A stretch of 6,281 nt of DNA from Rhodothermia bacterium (GTDB lineage: Bacteria > Bacteroidota > Rhodothermia > Rhodothermales > JABDKH01), in the NCBI GenBank assembly GCA_030431165.1, contig JAUIJQ010000208.1, positions 1 through 6,281 of the forward strand. The letters are read 5' to 3'. Below the pieces are notes generated by a model. It had not been told where the DNA came from. It worked only from the letters and a program-made list of their open reading frames with translations, and searched no databases. Shown here piece by piece: positions 1-6,123 of the stretch. Every line of letters starts with the position of its first letter. Within the stretch, counting starts at the first letter, position 1. Made by a program: the position numbers and the translations under genes.

Positions 1-803
1 TCGCAGCACTGGTCCAGGTCGGCCTGTGGGGAAATGCGCTCGTCGTATTCTGGTCGGATTGGTATATCAAACGACAGGGTGATGAGGGCCAGGCACAGGT
101 AACGGCGATTCGCGCCGTCGGCGTGGTGGCCCGTATCGTCGTGTGGTCGATCCTGTTTGTCCTTGCGCTCGACAACTTCGGCGTCGACATCACGGCGCTT
201 GTGGCTGGACTCGGCATTGGGGGTATCGCTATTGCGCTTGCCGTCCAGAACGTACTGCAGGACCTGCTTGCGTACATCTCGATCGTAGTCGACAAGCCCT
301 TTGTGTACGGCGACTTCGTCGTGCTCGGCGAATATGCTGGATCCGTCGAACATATCGGGATCAAGACAACCCGTTTGCGCAGCTTGTCGGGCGAGCAACT
401 TGTGATGTCTAATTCTGATCTGCTCAACAGCCGGCTGCGCAACTTCAAGCGGATGTACGAACGCAGGGTGGCATTCTCAACTGGCGTGACCTACGACACG
501 TCTCGCGAACAACTTGAGCAGATCCCGTCCATGATTCGATCCGCAATTGAACAACACGACGATCTACGCTTCGACCGGTCACACCTCAAGGCGTTTGACG
601 ACTATGCCGTAACGTTCGAGAGCGTCTACTTCGTCACCGTGCCCGATTATGCGCTGTTCATGGATCGGCAGCAGGCGATCAACCTCACAATCCATACTGC
701 GTTTGAGCGTGCCGGAATTGAGTTTGCCTTCCCAACGCAGACAATCCACCTGGTGTCGGATTCAGCGGCACCTGCACGGACCGAAGCGCAGGCCGATGTA
801 TAA
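1..803 (+). CDS. MscS-family mechanosensitive ion channel, C-terminal part (5' end outside window)
   Basis: Small-conductance mechanosensitive channel protein of the inner membrane; the family opens under membrane tension to release solutes on osmotic downshock. The frame is open to the left edge (first full codon at position 3), so the gene begins outside; the GTG at 123 lies inside the membrane domain and is not the likely start. Of 266 visible residues, about 41-57 form a membrane helix. Residues 65-100 are the Gly/Ala-rich pore helix (GLGIGGIAIALAVQN), running into VVDKPF. Residues 101-150 are the beta domain, with YGDFV and a VMSNSDLLNSRLRNF segment matching the family's PNS-like motif. 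The rest is the alpha/beta cytoplasmic domain, ending at TAA 801-803. The gene is convergent with the DUF1080 gene, with only 4 bp between the stops. Family assignment is firm; the subfamily is not determined because the N-terminus is missing. Confidence 0.93.
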   Translation, partial: AALVQVGLWGNALVVFWSDWYIKRQGDEGQAQVTAIRAVGVVARIVVWSILFVLALDNFGVDITALVAGLGIGGIAIALAVQNVLQDLLAYISIVVDKPFVYGDFVVLGEYAGSVEHIGIKTTRLRSLSGEQLVMSNSDLLNSRLRNFKRMYERRVAFSTGVTYDTSREQLEQIPSMIRSAIEQHDDLRFDRSHLKAFDDYAVTFESVYFVTVPDYALFMDRQQAINLTIHTAFERAGIEFAFPTQTIHLVSDSAAPARTEAQADV

Positions 804-807
804 GTAG

Positions 808-1494
808 CTAGAGCGGCCGGATTACGAGGTTGCGCCAGCGCACGCGGATCCCGCCACCGTCATGGATCTGCAATGCGATTGAACCGGTAGCTTCTCCGAT
901 CTTCTCATCGTCGAGCGAAATCATCTCGGCACCGTTAAGCCACGTAGTGACTTTGCTCCCGACGGCGCGAATTCGCATCGTGTTCCACTCACCCATCTTC
1001 AGGGCTGATTCGGCCTCCTCTGATGGCTGAATCAGCCACCCCCGACCGTACGACTCATAGATGCCGCCTGTGTGGAGGCCGGGCGGGGCAACCTCGGCTT
1101 GCCAACCGCTGACACGCGTGCCTTCGACCGACGACCGAAAGAACACGCCGCTGTTGCCATCGCTTTCCTGGAGAAACTCAAGCGATAGATCGAAGTCGGC
1201 GAACGTCTGTTCGGTTACGAGGTATCCGTATTGTTCATCCGGTCCGCTCTCGCATACCAATTCGCCGCCATCGACATACCAACGCTCAGTTCCGTGGATC
1301 GTCCAGCCATCCAGGTTTTCACCGTTGAATAAGGAGATGCCGGCTCGCTGCGTGACGGCCGAATCAGAGGAACGCGGATTTGTGCACCCCACGAGTCCAA
1401 TGACGGCGACGAAGCCGGCACTGGCAATGGCAGTGGCAACGGTGCCGCGCATTGTCTCAGCGAGGTATTTGTGGGTACAGGTTGTTCGTACCAT
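808..1494 (-). CDS. DUF1080 lipoprotein (3-keto-disaccharide hydrolase family), downstream copy
   Basis: Putative envelope glycoside-processing protein of PF06439, a concanavalin-like beta-sandwich family for which 3-keto-glycoside cleavage has been described. From the start at 1494 it has 228 residues. A hydrophobic stretch ends in the lipobox LVGC (Cys37), so it is probably lipid-anchored. The domain covers about 52-228: ISLFNGENLDGW at its start, NSGVFFRS at 114-121, EWNTMRI at 169-175, and the family C-terminal strand with IHDGGG and RNLVIRPL. The start at 1494 was chosen because its ATG overlaps the upstream TAA (TAATG). An ATG at 1452 would give a tighter signal peptide, with Cys at 23. 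The frame is open up to 1731, but that stretch is antisense-like filler inside the upstream gene. It is the last gene of the minus-strand block. The substrate is unknown. Confidence 0.9.
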   Translation of the reverse strand: MVRTTCTHKYLAETMRGTVATAIASAGFVAVIGLVGCTNPRSSDSAVTQRAGISLFNGENLDGWTIHGTERWYVDGGELVCESGPDEQYGYLVTEQTFADFDLSLEFLQESDGNSGVFFRSSVEGTRVSGWQAEVAPPGLHTGGIYESYGRGWLIQPSEEAESALKMGEWNTMRIRAVGSKVTTWLNGAEMISLDDEKIGEATGSIALQIHDGGGIRVRWRNLVIRPL

Positions 1495-2273
1495 TACGAA
1501 GAAGCCGGCAGAGGCCTGATCTTGATGTTCCTGAACTTGACCATGTGCCCGTGATCCTGAAGGCCGACCGGACCACGCTGTGTACGACCGTAGGCCGGGT
1601 AATCGGAGAACTTGCTGTTTGCAACGCGGGTCTCCCAGTCCTCTGACCACAACTCGTATTCCACGGTTTTTTGGCCATTGAGCCAGTGCTCGACGTGCGC
1701 ACCGTCCACCACGATGCGAGCCGTATTCCATTCGCCGATCGGGTTTGTTGGTCGAACCTCGGCTGAATGCAAGTCGTAGTTATCGCCTGTAAGGTGCGTG
1801 GTCATGTTCATCCCACCCATCGCGATATATGTCTCGTCGTCGAGCAACTGAAACTCGGGTGCGTTATGCCAGATCGGCGTATCGTCCTGCTCAACGACGC
1901 GATAGAAGATGCCGCTGTTCGAAGTGTCGGTCAGCAGAAAGTCTACCGATAGTTCGAAGTTTTGAAAGGACGCTTCGGTGATGATGTCTCCACCAAAGCC
2001 TGCTTCTTCGGTGCCTGTGTGTTCAACAAGCAACACACCGTCTTCGACGCGCCAGCCAAGCGTGGGAAACGAGTCGCGGTTGTAGCCGCGCCATCCGGCA
2101 GTCGACGTGCCATCGAAGAGCAGTGTCCAGCCCGCCGCTCTTTCAGCTTCGGTCAACGTGTTTGGGGCGGCTGGTTCGGTCTCCGCCATTGAGGAATTGT
2201 CCGACGAGCCCTGACAACCGAGCGCAAAGAGTGTCAGGACGAGCAGGCCGTGGGTAATTCTGGATAGCTGCAT
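1494..2273 (-). CDS. DUF1080 lipoprotein (3-keto-disaccharide hydrolase family), upstream copy
   Basis: Second PF06439 protein, 259 residues and larger than its neighbour. The signal peptide runs MQLSRITHGLLVLTLFALGC with the lipobox Cys at 20, followed by a Ser/Asn/Glu-rich linker to about residue 45. The domain spans about 49-255: WTLLFDGTSTAGW at its start, NSGIFYR at 119-125, APEFQLLD at 138-145, GEWNTARI at 180-187, GPVGLQDHG at 234-242, then FRNIKIRPL. These blocks are the usual landmarks of DUF1080. The start at 2273 was chosen because the signal peptide begins there; extension to 2327 would run into the oxidoreductase gene. No Shine-Dalgarno sequence is visible. It lies 20 bp downstream of the oxidoreductase stop, and its TAA overlaps the ATG of the next gene. 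Probable role: cleavage of a keto-glycoside made by the adjacent oxidoreductase (inference). Confidence 0.92.
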   Translation of the reverse strand: MQLSRITHGLLVLTLFALGCQGSSDNSSMAETEPAAPNTLTEAERAAGWTLLFDGTSTAGWRGYNRDSFPTLGWRVEDGVLLVEHTGTEEAGFGGDIITEASFQNFELSVDFLLTDTSNSGIFYRVVEQDDTPIWHNAPEFQLLDDETYIAMGGMNMTTHLTGDNYDLHSAEVRPTNPIGEWNTARIVVDGAHVEHWLNGQKTVEYELWSEDWETRVANSKFSDYPAYGRTQRGPVGLQDHGHMVKFRNIKIRPLPASS

Positions 2274-2293
2274 GGAGCAAATAGTTTTCGTTG

Positions 2294-3670
2294 TCAAGAG
2301 TCGAGTCGAAGGTTGTCGGGGTCCCATCGAACGACCCGGTCCTCGAAGTAAGAGTTGTTGCAGGCGAGCGCTGGGGCAGCAGCCCGAAGGCCGAATACGG
2401 CATCCTCAACGACGGGCTTTCCTTCACGAATGCCGGTCAGCCAGTTAAGGTGATGGTCGTAGTGAGCGCCCCAGTATCCGTCTTCAACCAGGAAGACCGA
2501 TTCGGCAGGCGGCAGCATCTCTTTGCGCTGTCCATGCAGCATTTGCAGTTCCTCACCCTTCGCCTGGGCAAACACGTCGTCGGGAGCGGTGAGCTTGTTG
2601 CGGCGCAGAACAACACGTGTCCACTCGACATCCATTGCGCCCTCGCTGCCGACCAGTCTGAGGTAGGTGCTTCCCGAGGTGCCATCCACAAAGTTCACGC
2701 GCAGTGACAGGTTGAACGGGGGGTGAGCAGGGGATTCCGGATAGTCGAACATTCCGAGCAGGATGTCAGGCACTTCACGGCCGTCTTTCCAGTAGCGCAG
2801 ACCTCCGGTCGCAGAGATTCTGTTTGGCCCGTTGGAGCCCACGATGAAATGGAGGCTCGAGAACAGGTGAACAAAGAGGTCGCCTGAGACGCCGGTACCG
2901 TAGTCCCTGTAGTTCCTCCATCGGAAGAGCCGGAGTGGGTCAAACGGTCGTTTGGGAGCACTGCCAAGGAATGCGTCCCAGTCACATGTCGCCTCGCTTG
3001 CGTCCTCCGGAATGGCGTACTGCCATGCACCAATCGGCGAGTTCCTGGCCCAGAAACCCTCGGCATAATTCAGCTCACCAATCGCCCCGTCGAGGTACAG
3101 CTCTCGTGCCTTCTCGTTGCCGAGCGAGCTGAGGCCCTGGCTGCCAACCTGAAACGTCATGCCGGTGTCGCGTTGCGCCTGAATGAGCTCAGCGCCTTCC
3201 GCAATGTTGTGCACCATCGGTTTTTCGCAGTACACCGCCTTGCCGGCTTGCATCGCGTCAACAGATATCTGCTTGTGCCAGTGATCCGGCGTTCCGACGA
3301 TAACCGCGTCAACGTCTGAGCGTTGCAGCAGGTCGCGATAGTCCCGGGTGGTGTATACATGATCTCCCCAGCGCTCGCGGGCCGCAGCAAGGCGACCGTC
3401 GTAAACATCACAGGCCGCAACGATCTCAACACCTGGAATGCGCAGCGCAGTGTTCACGTTTGCCGATCCCATTCCGCCGGCTCCGATAACGGCGATCTGC
3501 ACATTGTTGTTGATGTCGCGCACACGACGCGAGATACGCACGGTGTTGGACGGGTCGCTCGACGCCAGGACGGTTTGGGCGCCGGCGAGTCCGACCGTGC
3601 CGCGCGTCAATGTGTTCAGGAATGAGCGGCGCGACGGCTTGCGTCGCTCGCTGGCTTCAGATTCTACCAT
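2294..3670 (-). CDS. Tat-exported Gfo/Idh/MocA-family oxidoreductase
   Basis: NAD(P)-dependent sugar or polyol oxidoreductase. With the ATG at 3670 it has 458 residues. A twin-arginine signal (SRRSFLNTL, RR at 14-15) and a short Ala/Gly/Val core predict export of the folded, cofactor-loaded protein, as in Zymomonas glucose-fructose oxidoreductase. The Rossmann domain starts at about 58 with IAVIGAGGMG (glycines at 63-68), then VAACDV. The family EKP motif with the presumed catalytic Lys is at 149-151 (CEKPM). The C-terminal domain carries GDLFVHLFSSLH at 263-274, the place of the D-x-x-x-H active-site motif. The start is uncertain: ATGs at 3700 and 3709 are also possible, none has a clear ribosome-binding site, and the frame stays open to 3913. 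It sits between a membrane protein gene and two DUF1080 genes. Substrate is not deducible; 3-keto-sugar formation is inferred from context. Confidence 0.92.
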   Translation of the reverse strand: MVESEASERRKPSRRSFLNTLTRGTVGLAGAQTVLASSDPSNTVRISRRVRDINNNVQIAVIGAGGMGSANVNTALRIPGVEIVAACDVYDGRLAAARERWGDHVYTTRDYRDLLQRSDVDAVIVGTPDHWHKQISVDAMQAGKAVYCEKPMVHNIAEGAELIQAQRDTGMTFQVGSQGLSSLGNEKARELYLDGAIGELNYAEGFWARNSPIGAWQYAIPEDASEATCDWDAFLGSAPKRPFDPLRLFRWRNYRDYGTGVSGDLFVHLFSSLHFIVGSNGPNRISATGGLRYWKDGREVPDILLGMFDYPESPAHPPFNLSLRVNFVDGTSGSTYLRLVGSEGAMDVEWTRVVLRRNKLTAPDDVFAQAKGEELQMLHGQRKEMLPPAESVFLVEDGYWGAHYDHHLNWLTGIREGKPVVEDAVFGLRAAAPALACNNSYFEDRVVRWDPDNLRLDS

Positions 3671-3709
3671 CTTCTGATCGGGCCCAATTCGTTTGTCCAT
3701 TGATCTCAT

Positions 3710-3850
3710 TTGGTGTGCCGCAAGTCGTTCACGAACGATCTCGATCTCTTGGGGAATGTTCTTGATCATCAACGCGATGATCAGCGTACGAATCAGCGTC
3801 TGTGAGTAGTCCAGGGCGCGCGTGATCGTGCTCGTCACGCTCCTTTCTGG
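3710..3850 (-). other. Reading-frame conflict between the membrane-protein tail and the oxidoreductase leader
   Basis: On the minus strand, the frame of the oxidoreductase stays open upstream of its likely start. From a GTG at 3838 it encodes a protein-like stretch (ALDYSQTLIRTLIIALMIKN, then PQEIEIVRERLAAHQ) with mostly G/C third positions. The membrane-protein gene passes through the same bases in another frame with A/T-rich third positions. A strong purine tract, AGAAAGGAG, ends one base before the GTG, which is too close for ideal Shine-Dalgarno spacing. It may be a small gene that has lost its stop, an N-terminal extension, or the product of a frameshift. The sequence alone cannot choose. 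Confidence 0.4.
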
Positions 3851-4559
3851 TAATGCGTTCTGTTGCCTGATGAGGTTTGTACTCGGCAGCCACAATCCGC
3901 TCGAGGTTGTCAACCCGTCGCTCGGTGCTGCGTTGCGTTGATTCGCTCACGCCCCGGAATACAAAGCGCATCGTTGTGTAGAGGACAGCGGCCAGCGTAA
4001 GCACAATGACCGGGGCCCACAAAAAGCCGTTTCTCAGCAGCGCCAGGACGCTTAGCAGCCCGATCAGGAAGCCGGGGAGGTTGAGCAGGTACCCGAGTTG
4101 GTCGAGTCGCGACGTAGTCTCAATAACACAATCGTCACCTTCCTGCAGCACAGACAGACTCATGCGCTTCAGATTCGAGCCGTCGGTGCGCCAGTGCATC
4201 GACGTGCCGAATGTATCAATGTGCCCGGGATCGTTTCTGGAGTGCTGCCTTATAGCCGACGCGATCCCGGCCATGCTTGTACCGTTGAGGACGCCCTTCA
4301 CGCGCCGCTTGATCGTGAACTCGTGCGTCCCGCCAAGCAGTTTGTTCGCACGGGTCGTGAACGAGTCAGCCCCGAGGTCCCTGGCGGCAAGCTCTACAAA
4401 GTGTGGGTCAACTCCCACCTCTGCGGCAATTCGCTTGATCTCCTCGAGCGACAGGCCGCTCGGGTCCGGTTCGGTCGACCGACGCTGCTTTTCGGTAGCA
4501 CGACGCATCAGCTCGCGCATTTCCCGTTCGTTGTACGTTCGTCCGTCGGACTCGCTCAT
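3729..4559 (-). CDS. Two-helix membrane protein of unknown function
   Basis: I do not recognise a named family. From the ATG at 4559 it has 276 residues. The N-terminus is charged and helical (YNEREMRELMRRATEKQ), followed at about 36-62 by LSLEEIKRIAAEVGVDPHF, a SHOCT-like or helix-turn-like segment that I have seen in hypothetical proteins of Gemmatimonadota and Bacteroidota (from memory). A soluble beta-rich middle part runs to about 152. Two membrane helices lie at about 157-175 and 179-201. A charged tail begins FRGVSESTQRSTERRVDNLERI. The last roughly 37 residues (RDEHDHARPG onward) are low-complexity in character and use codons with far less G/C at third positions than the other frame, so the true C-terminus may be nearer 3840. 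It is the first gene of the minus-strand block and divergent from the lipoprotein gene. A link to sugar oxidation is not shown. Confidence 0.75.
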   Translation of the reverse strand: MSESDGRTYNEREMRELMRRATEKQRRSTEPDPSGLSLEEIKRIAAEVGVDPHFVELAARDLGADSFTTRANKLLGGTHEFTIKRRVKGVLNGTSMAGIASAIRQHSRNDPGHIDTFGTSMHWRTDGSNLKRMSLSVLQEGDDCVIETTSRLDQLGYLLNLPGFLIGLLSVLALLRNGFLWAPVIVLTLAAVLYTTMRFVFRGVSESTQRSTERRVDNLERIVAAEYKPHQATERITRKERDEHDHARPGLLTDADSYADHRVDDQEHSPRDRDRS

Positions 4560-4681
4560 TGGTCGGATTTTCACGTCTTGCGGGAAGATAGCGCGCCGTT
4601 CACGCAATATCCGCCCCGAAGCGCTTAAAACGGTATTCGGGAGGAGCCGATACCGCAAGGGAATGCAACCCGGCAGGTCCA
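4560..4681. promoter_or_regulatory. Divergent intergenic region with a palindrome and a hairpin
   Basis: This 122-bp gap separates two start codons facing away from each other (minus gene at 4559, plus gene at 4682), so promoters for both should lie here. I find no convincing -35/-10 pair. Two structures are visible. One is a perfect 8-bp palindrome, AAGCGCTT, at 4619-4626. The other is a bulged hairpin at 4631-4655: CGGTA, a bulged T, TCGG, a six-base loop GAGGAG, then CCGATACCG. The hairpin lies 27-51 bases before the lipoprotein ATG and could act as an operator in DNA or as a leader structure in RNA. The plus gene has only a weak AGG at 4675-4677 as ribosome-binding site. Confidence 0.45.
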
Positions 4682-5473
4682 ATGACGCCCATTTTTCGCT
4701 TTGGTACGCTTCTGATCATTGCATCGCTCTCGCTGTGGGGAGCGGCGTGTGATTCTTCCCCACTCAGCGACGCTGAGATGGCAACCGTTGCGTTCGGCAT
4801 CGAGGCCAACGTCGGCGGGCTCACAGGTGGGAAAGTGGCAGGGAAGTCGAAATCCGCACCACCCATTTCATTGACGGGTACAAACGGCACGTTGACCATC
4901 AGCGACGTTCGATTCCTGCTCGACGAATTTGAACTGGATGTTGCTGACGATGATGTCGCTGAGGACGTTCATGTCGGCCCGTTGTTCGTCAACGTGCCCC
5001 TGGATGCTGGGTTTGCCGAACTGCTGGAAGCTGATGTTCCGCTTGGCAGCTACGCCAGTATTGGTATTGAGATCGAAGCCCTGGATTTCGATTCTTCGAG
5101 CGACGATCACGCGGCCGATTCTGTGCTGGCGGCATTGGTGCGATCAGAGTTTCCGGACTGGCCCGACGCAGCGTCGATTGTAATCGTCGGCGCATTTGCA
5201 CCGGCAGATGGAGGCGACATACGGCCGTTTACCATCTACATTGCGGCGGATGTCGAAGTTGAGCTGGACTTTGAGCCGGCGCTCGAAATCGCGGAGTCGC
5301 ACGTCGAAAAGCTCGTGACGCTTGTGATGGATCCGCTTGCGTGGATTCCTGTACTCCCGGATGTCGTGCCCGACCTCTCGCCGTACGACTACTCGACGAG
5401 CGGAGACGTCTATCCGTTTGTACTTGACATCGACAACGGCTTCTCCGTCCGCCACGCTGATCGGAGCAACTAG
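4682..5473 (+). CDS. Acidic lipoprotein of unknown function
   Basis: A 263-residue protein with a signal peptide ending in WGAAC (Cys23), a loose lipobox, so probably exported and lipid-anchored. After the Cys comes a linker, then TLTISDVRFLLDEFEL at about 71-86, an Asp/Glu-rich stretch at 86-96 (DVADDDVAEDV), and GPLFVNVPLD followed by ADVPLGSYASIGIEIEALDF at about 117-136. The order 'beta strand with a named quantity, then price-of-change phrase, then PxGxYxxIxxxI' loosely recalls DUF4382-type envelope proteins. That comparison is by eye and weak. A second half (about 163-250) has IVIVGAFAP, TIYIAADVEVELDFEP and YPFVLDIDNGF, alternating strands of a beta-rich fold. No catalytic motif is visible. 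The frame and start are unambiguous. Its TAG overlaps the TAG of the convergent Nudix gene. A surface or substrate-binding role is possible but not shown. Confidence 0.85.
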   Translation: MTPIFRFGTLLIIASLSLWGAACDSSPLSDAEMATVAFGIEANVGGLTGGKVAGKSKSAPPISLTGTNGTLTISDVRFLLDEFELDVADDDVAEDVHVGPLFVNVPLDAGFAELLEADVPLGSYASIGIEIEALDFDSSSDDHAADSVLAALVRSEFPDWPDAASIVIVGAFAPADGGDIRPFTIYIAADVEVELDFEPALEIAESHVEKLVTLVMDPLAWIPVLPDVVPDLSPYDYSTSGDVYPFVLDIDNGFSVRHADRSN

Positions 5474-5516
5474 TCGATCAGCTCGATGGCGTGATCAAGC
5501 ATACGATCGCCATCGA
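5456..5516. terminator. Two adjacent dyads at convergent stop codons; possible bidirectional terminator
   Basis: GCTGATCG (5456-5463) pairs perfectly with CGATCAGC (5475-5482) around an 11-base loop holding both stop codons. Directly next to it, TCGATGGCG (5483-5491) pairs perfectly with CGCCATCGA (5508-5516) around a 16-base loop. No T-run follows on either strand, so these are not textbook intrinsic terminators. The right-hand dyad lies in the last codons of the Nudix gene, so chance plus codon constraint is also possible. Confidence 0.35.
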
Positions 5517-6123
5517 AGATGTACCTGGCACTGAAGCGTGTTCTGGATAGCACGTGCGGAACCCACAGTCGGTCGTCTTCCCACATCTCCTCGTACGGGA
5601 GTTCGCTAATCGGAAACCAGAGTGGGATGGCTTCATCCGTTTCAGTTGGGGTACCCGTAAACGTCGAGGCCCTGAAGACATGCGCGTGCAATGAATACCC
5701 ATCAACAAATTGGAAACGGTTTTCGCCGATCCATTCCAGTTTGTGCGGGGTAATCAGCAGCTCTTCCCGAATCTCTCTGACGGCGCACTCTTCGATTGAT
5801 TCGCCCTCTTCGATGCGGCCACCCGGTGCGTTGATTTTTCCGGCACCAAGCCCGCGCTTCTTCCGGATGAGCAGTACCCGATCTGATTCTACGACGTAGA
5901 CGAGTGTCGCCGGATCAATCGCCTGCCAGGTTGGCCAGTCGATTTCGCTGAGGGACGTTATGCCGGTGTTTGCCTTGATGTCGACGGTATCCTGAGCGTC
6001 CGTTGGGTTCCGACGCGAGTTCCTTCTGGCGCCTTCTGGGCGATCTTTCTGGATGCCTAGTGGTCGCCCGAGCCGGGAATAATCATTATGTGGGCGGATG
6101 CCGTGCCGGGTCGCATGATCCAC
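5470..6123 (-). CDS. MTH1-like Nudix hydrolase (probable oxidised-purine nucleoside triphosphatase)
   Basis: Nudix enzymes hydrolyse nucleoside diphosphate-X compounds with Mg2+; the MTH1 branch removes 8-oxo-dGTP and 2-oxo-dATP from the cytosolic pool. Numbering from the GTG at 6123 (217 residues), the domain runs from about 61 to the end. RKKRGLGAGKIN (87-98) aligns with MTH1 KKRGFGAGRWN, including the base-contacting Asn. The Nudix box is at 102-124 (Gly102, Glu108, REIREE at 116-121), with Leu123 where the consensus has Gly. ETDEAIPLWF and MWEDD (180-184) match MTH1's Trp-Pro-Asp-Asp base-recognition loop. The start is a problem: residues 1 to about 58 look non-coding, and no ATG, GTG or TTG occurs in this frame between 6123 and the domain. 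The GTG at 6123 also lies 67 bp inside the upstream gene. ATA at 5959-5961 or ATC at 5977-5979 would suit the domain but are not normal starts. Confidence 0.9.
   Translation of the reverse strand: MDHATRHGIRPHNDYSRLGRPLGIQKDRPEGARRNSRRNPTDAQDTVDIKANTGITSLSEIDWPTWQAIDPATLVYVVESDRVLLIRKKRGLGAGKINAPGGRIEEGESIEECAVREIREELLITPHKLEWIGENRFQFVDGYSLHAHVFRASTFTGTPTETDEAIPLWFPISELPYEEMWEDDRLWVPHVLSRTRFSARYIFDGDRMLDHAIELID

Noticed and set aside
791..818. GGCCG/CGGCC inverted repeat spanning the convergent stops of the channel and DUF1080 genes
   Set aside because: Only 5 bp with an 18-base loop and no T-run; too weak to call a terminator.
1061..1519. Plus-strand open frame of 152 codons across the smaller DUF1080 gene
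   Set aside because: It is antisense to a well-supported lipoprotein gene, and its sequence is Pro/Ser/Arg-rich with no recognisable fold.
1495..1731. N-terminal extension of the smaller DUF1080 protein up to 1731
   Set aside because: It lies inside the larger DUF1080 gene, is rich in Arg, Gly and Ser, and precedes an intact signal peptide.
2274..2327. Upstream start for the larger DUF1080 protein at 2327
   Set aside because: It would overlap the oxidoreductase gene and place 18 non-signal residues before a complete lipoprotein signal peptide.
4560..4681. Possible -35/-10 promoter pairs such as TTCACG with CTTAAA
   Set aside because: Matches are poor and the spacing is off; the promoter consensus of this organism is unknown, so no specific site is called.
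4006..4752. Long plus-strand open frame of 248 codons antisense to the membrane-protein gene
   Set aside because: Its translation is Ser/Arg-rich without any domain character, and the minus strand carries clear membrane helices and a start in the same region; it is a shadow frame.
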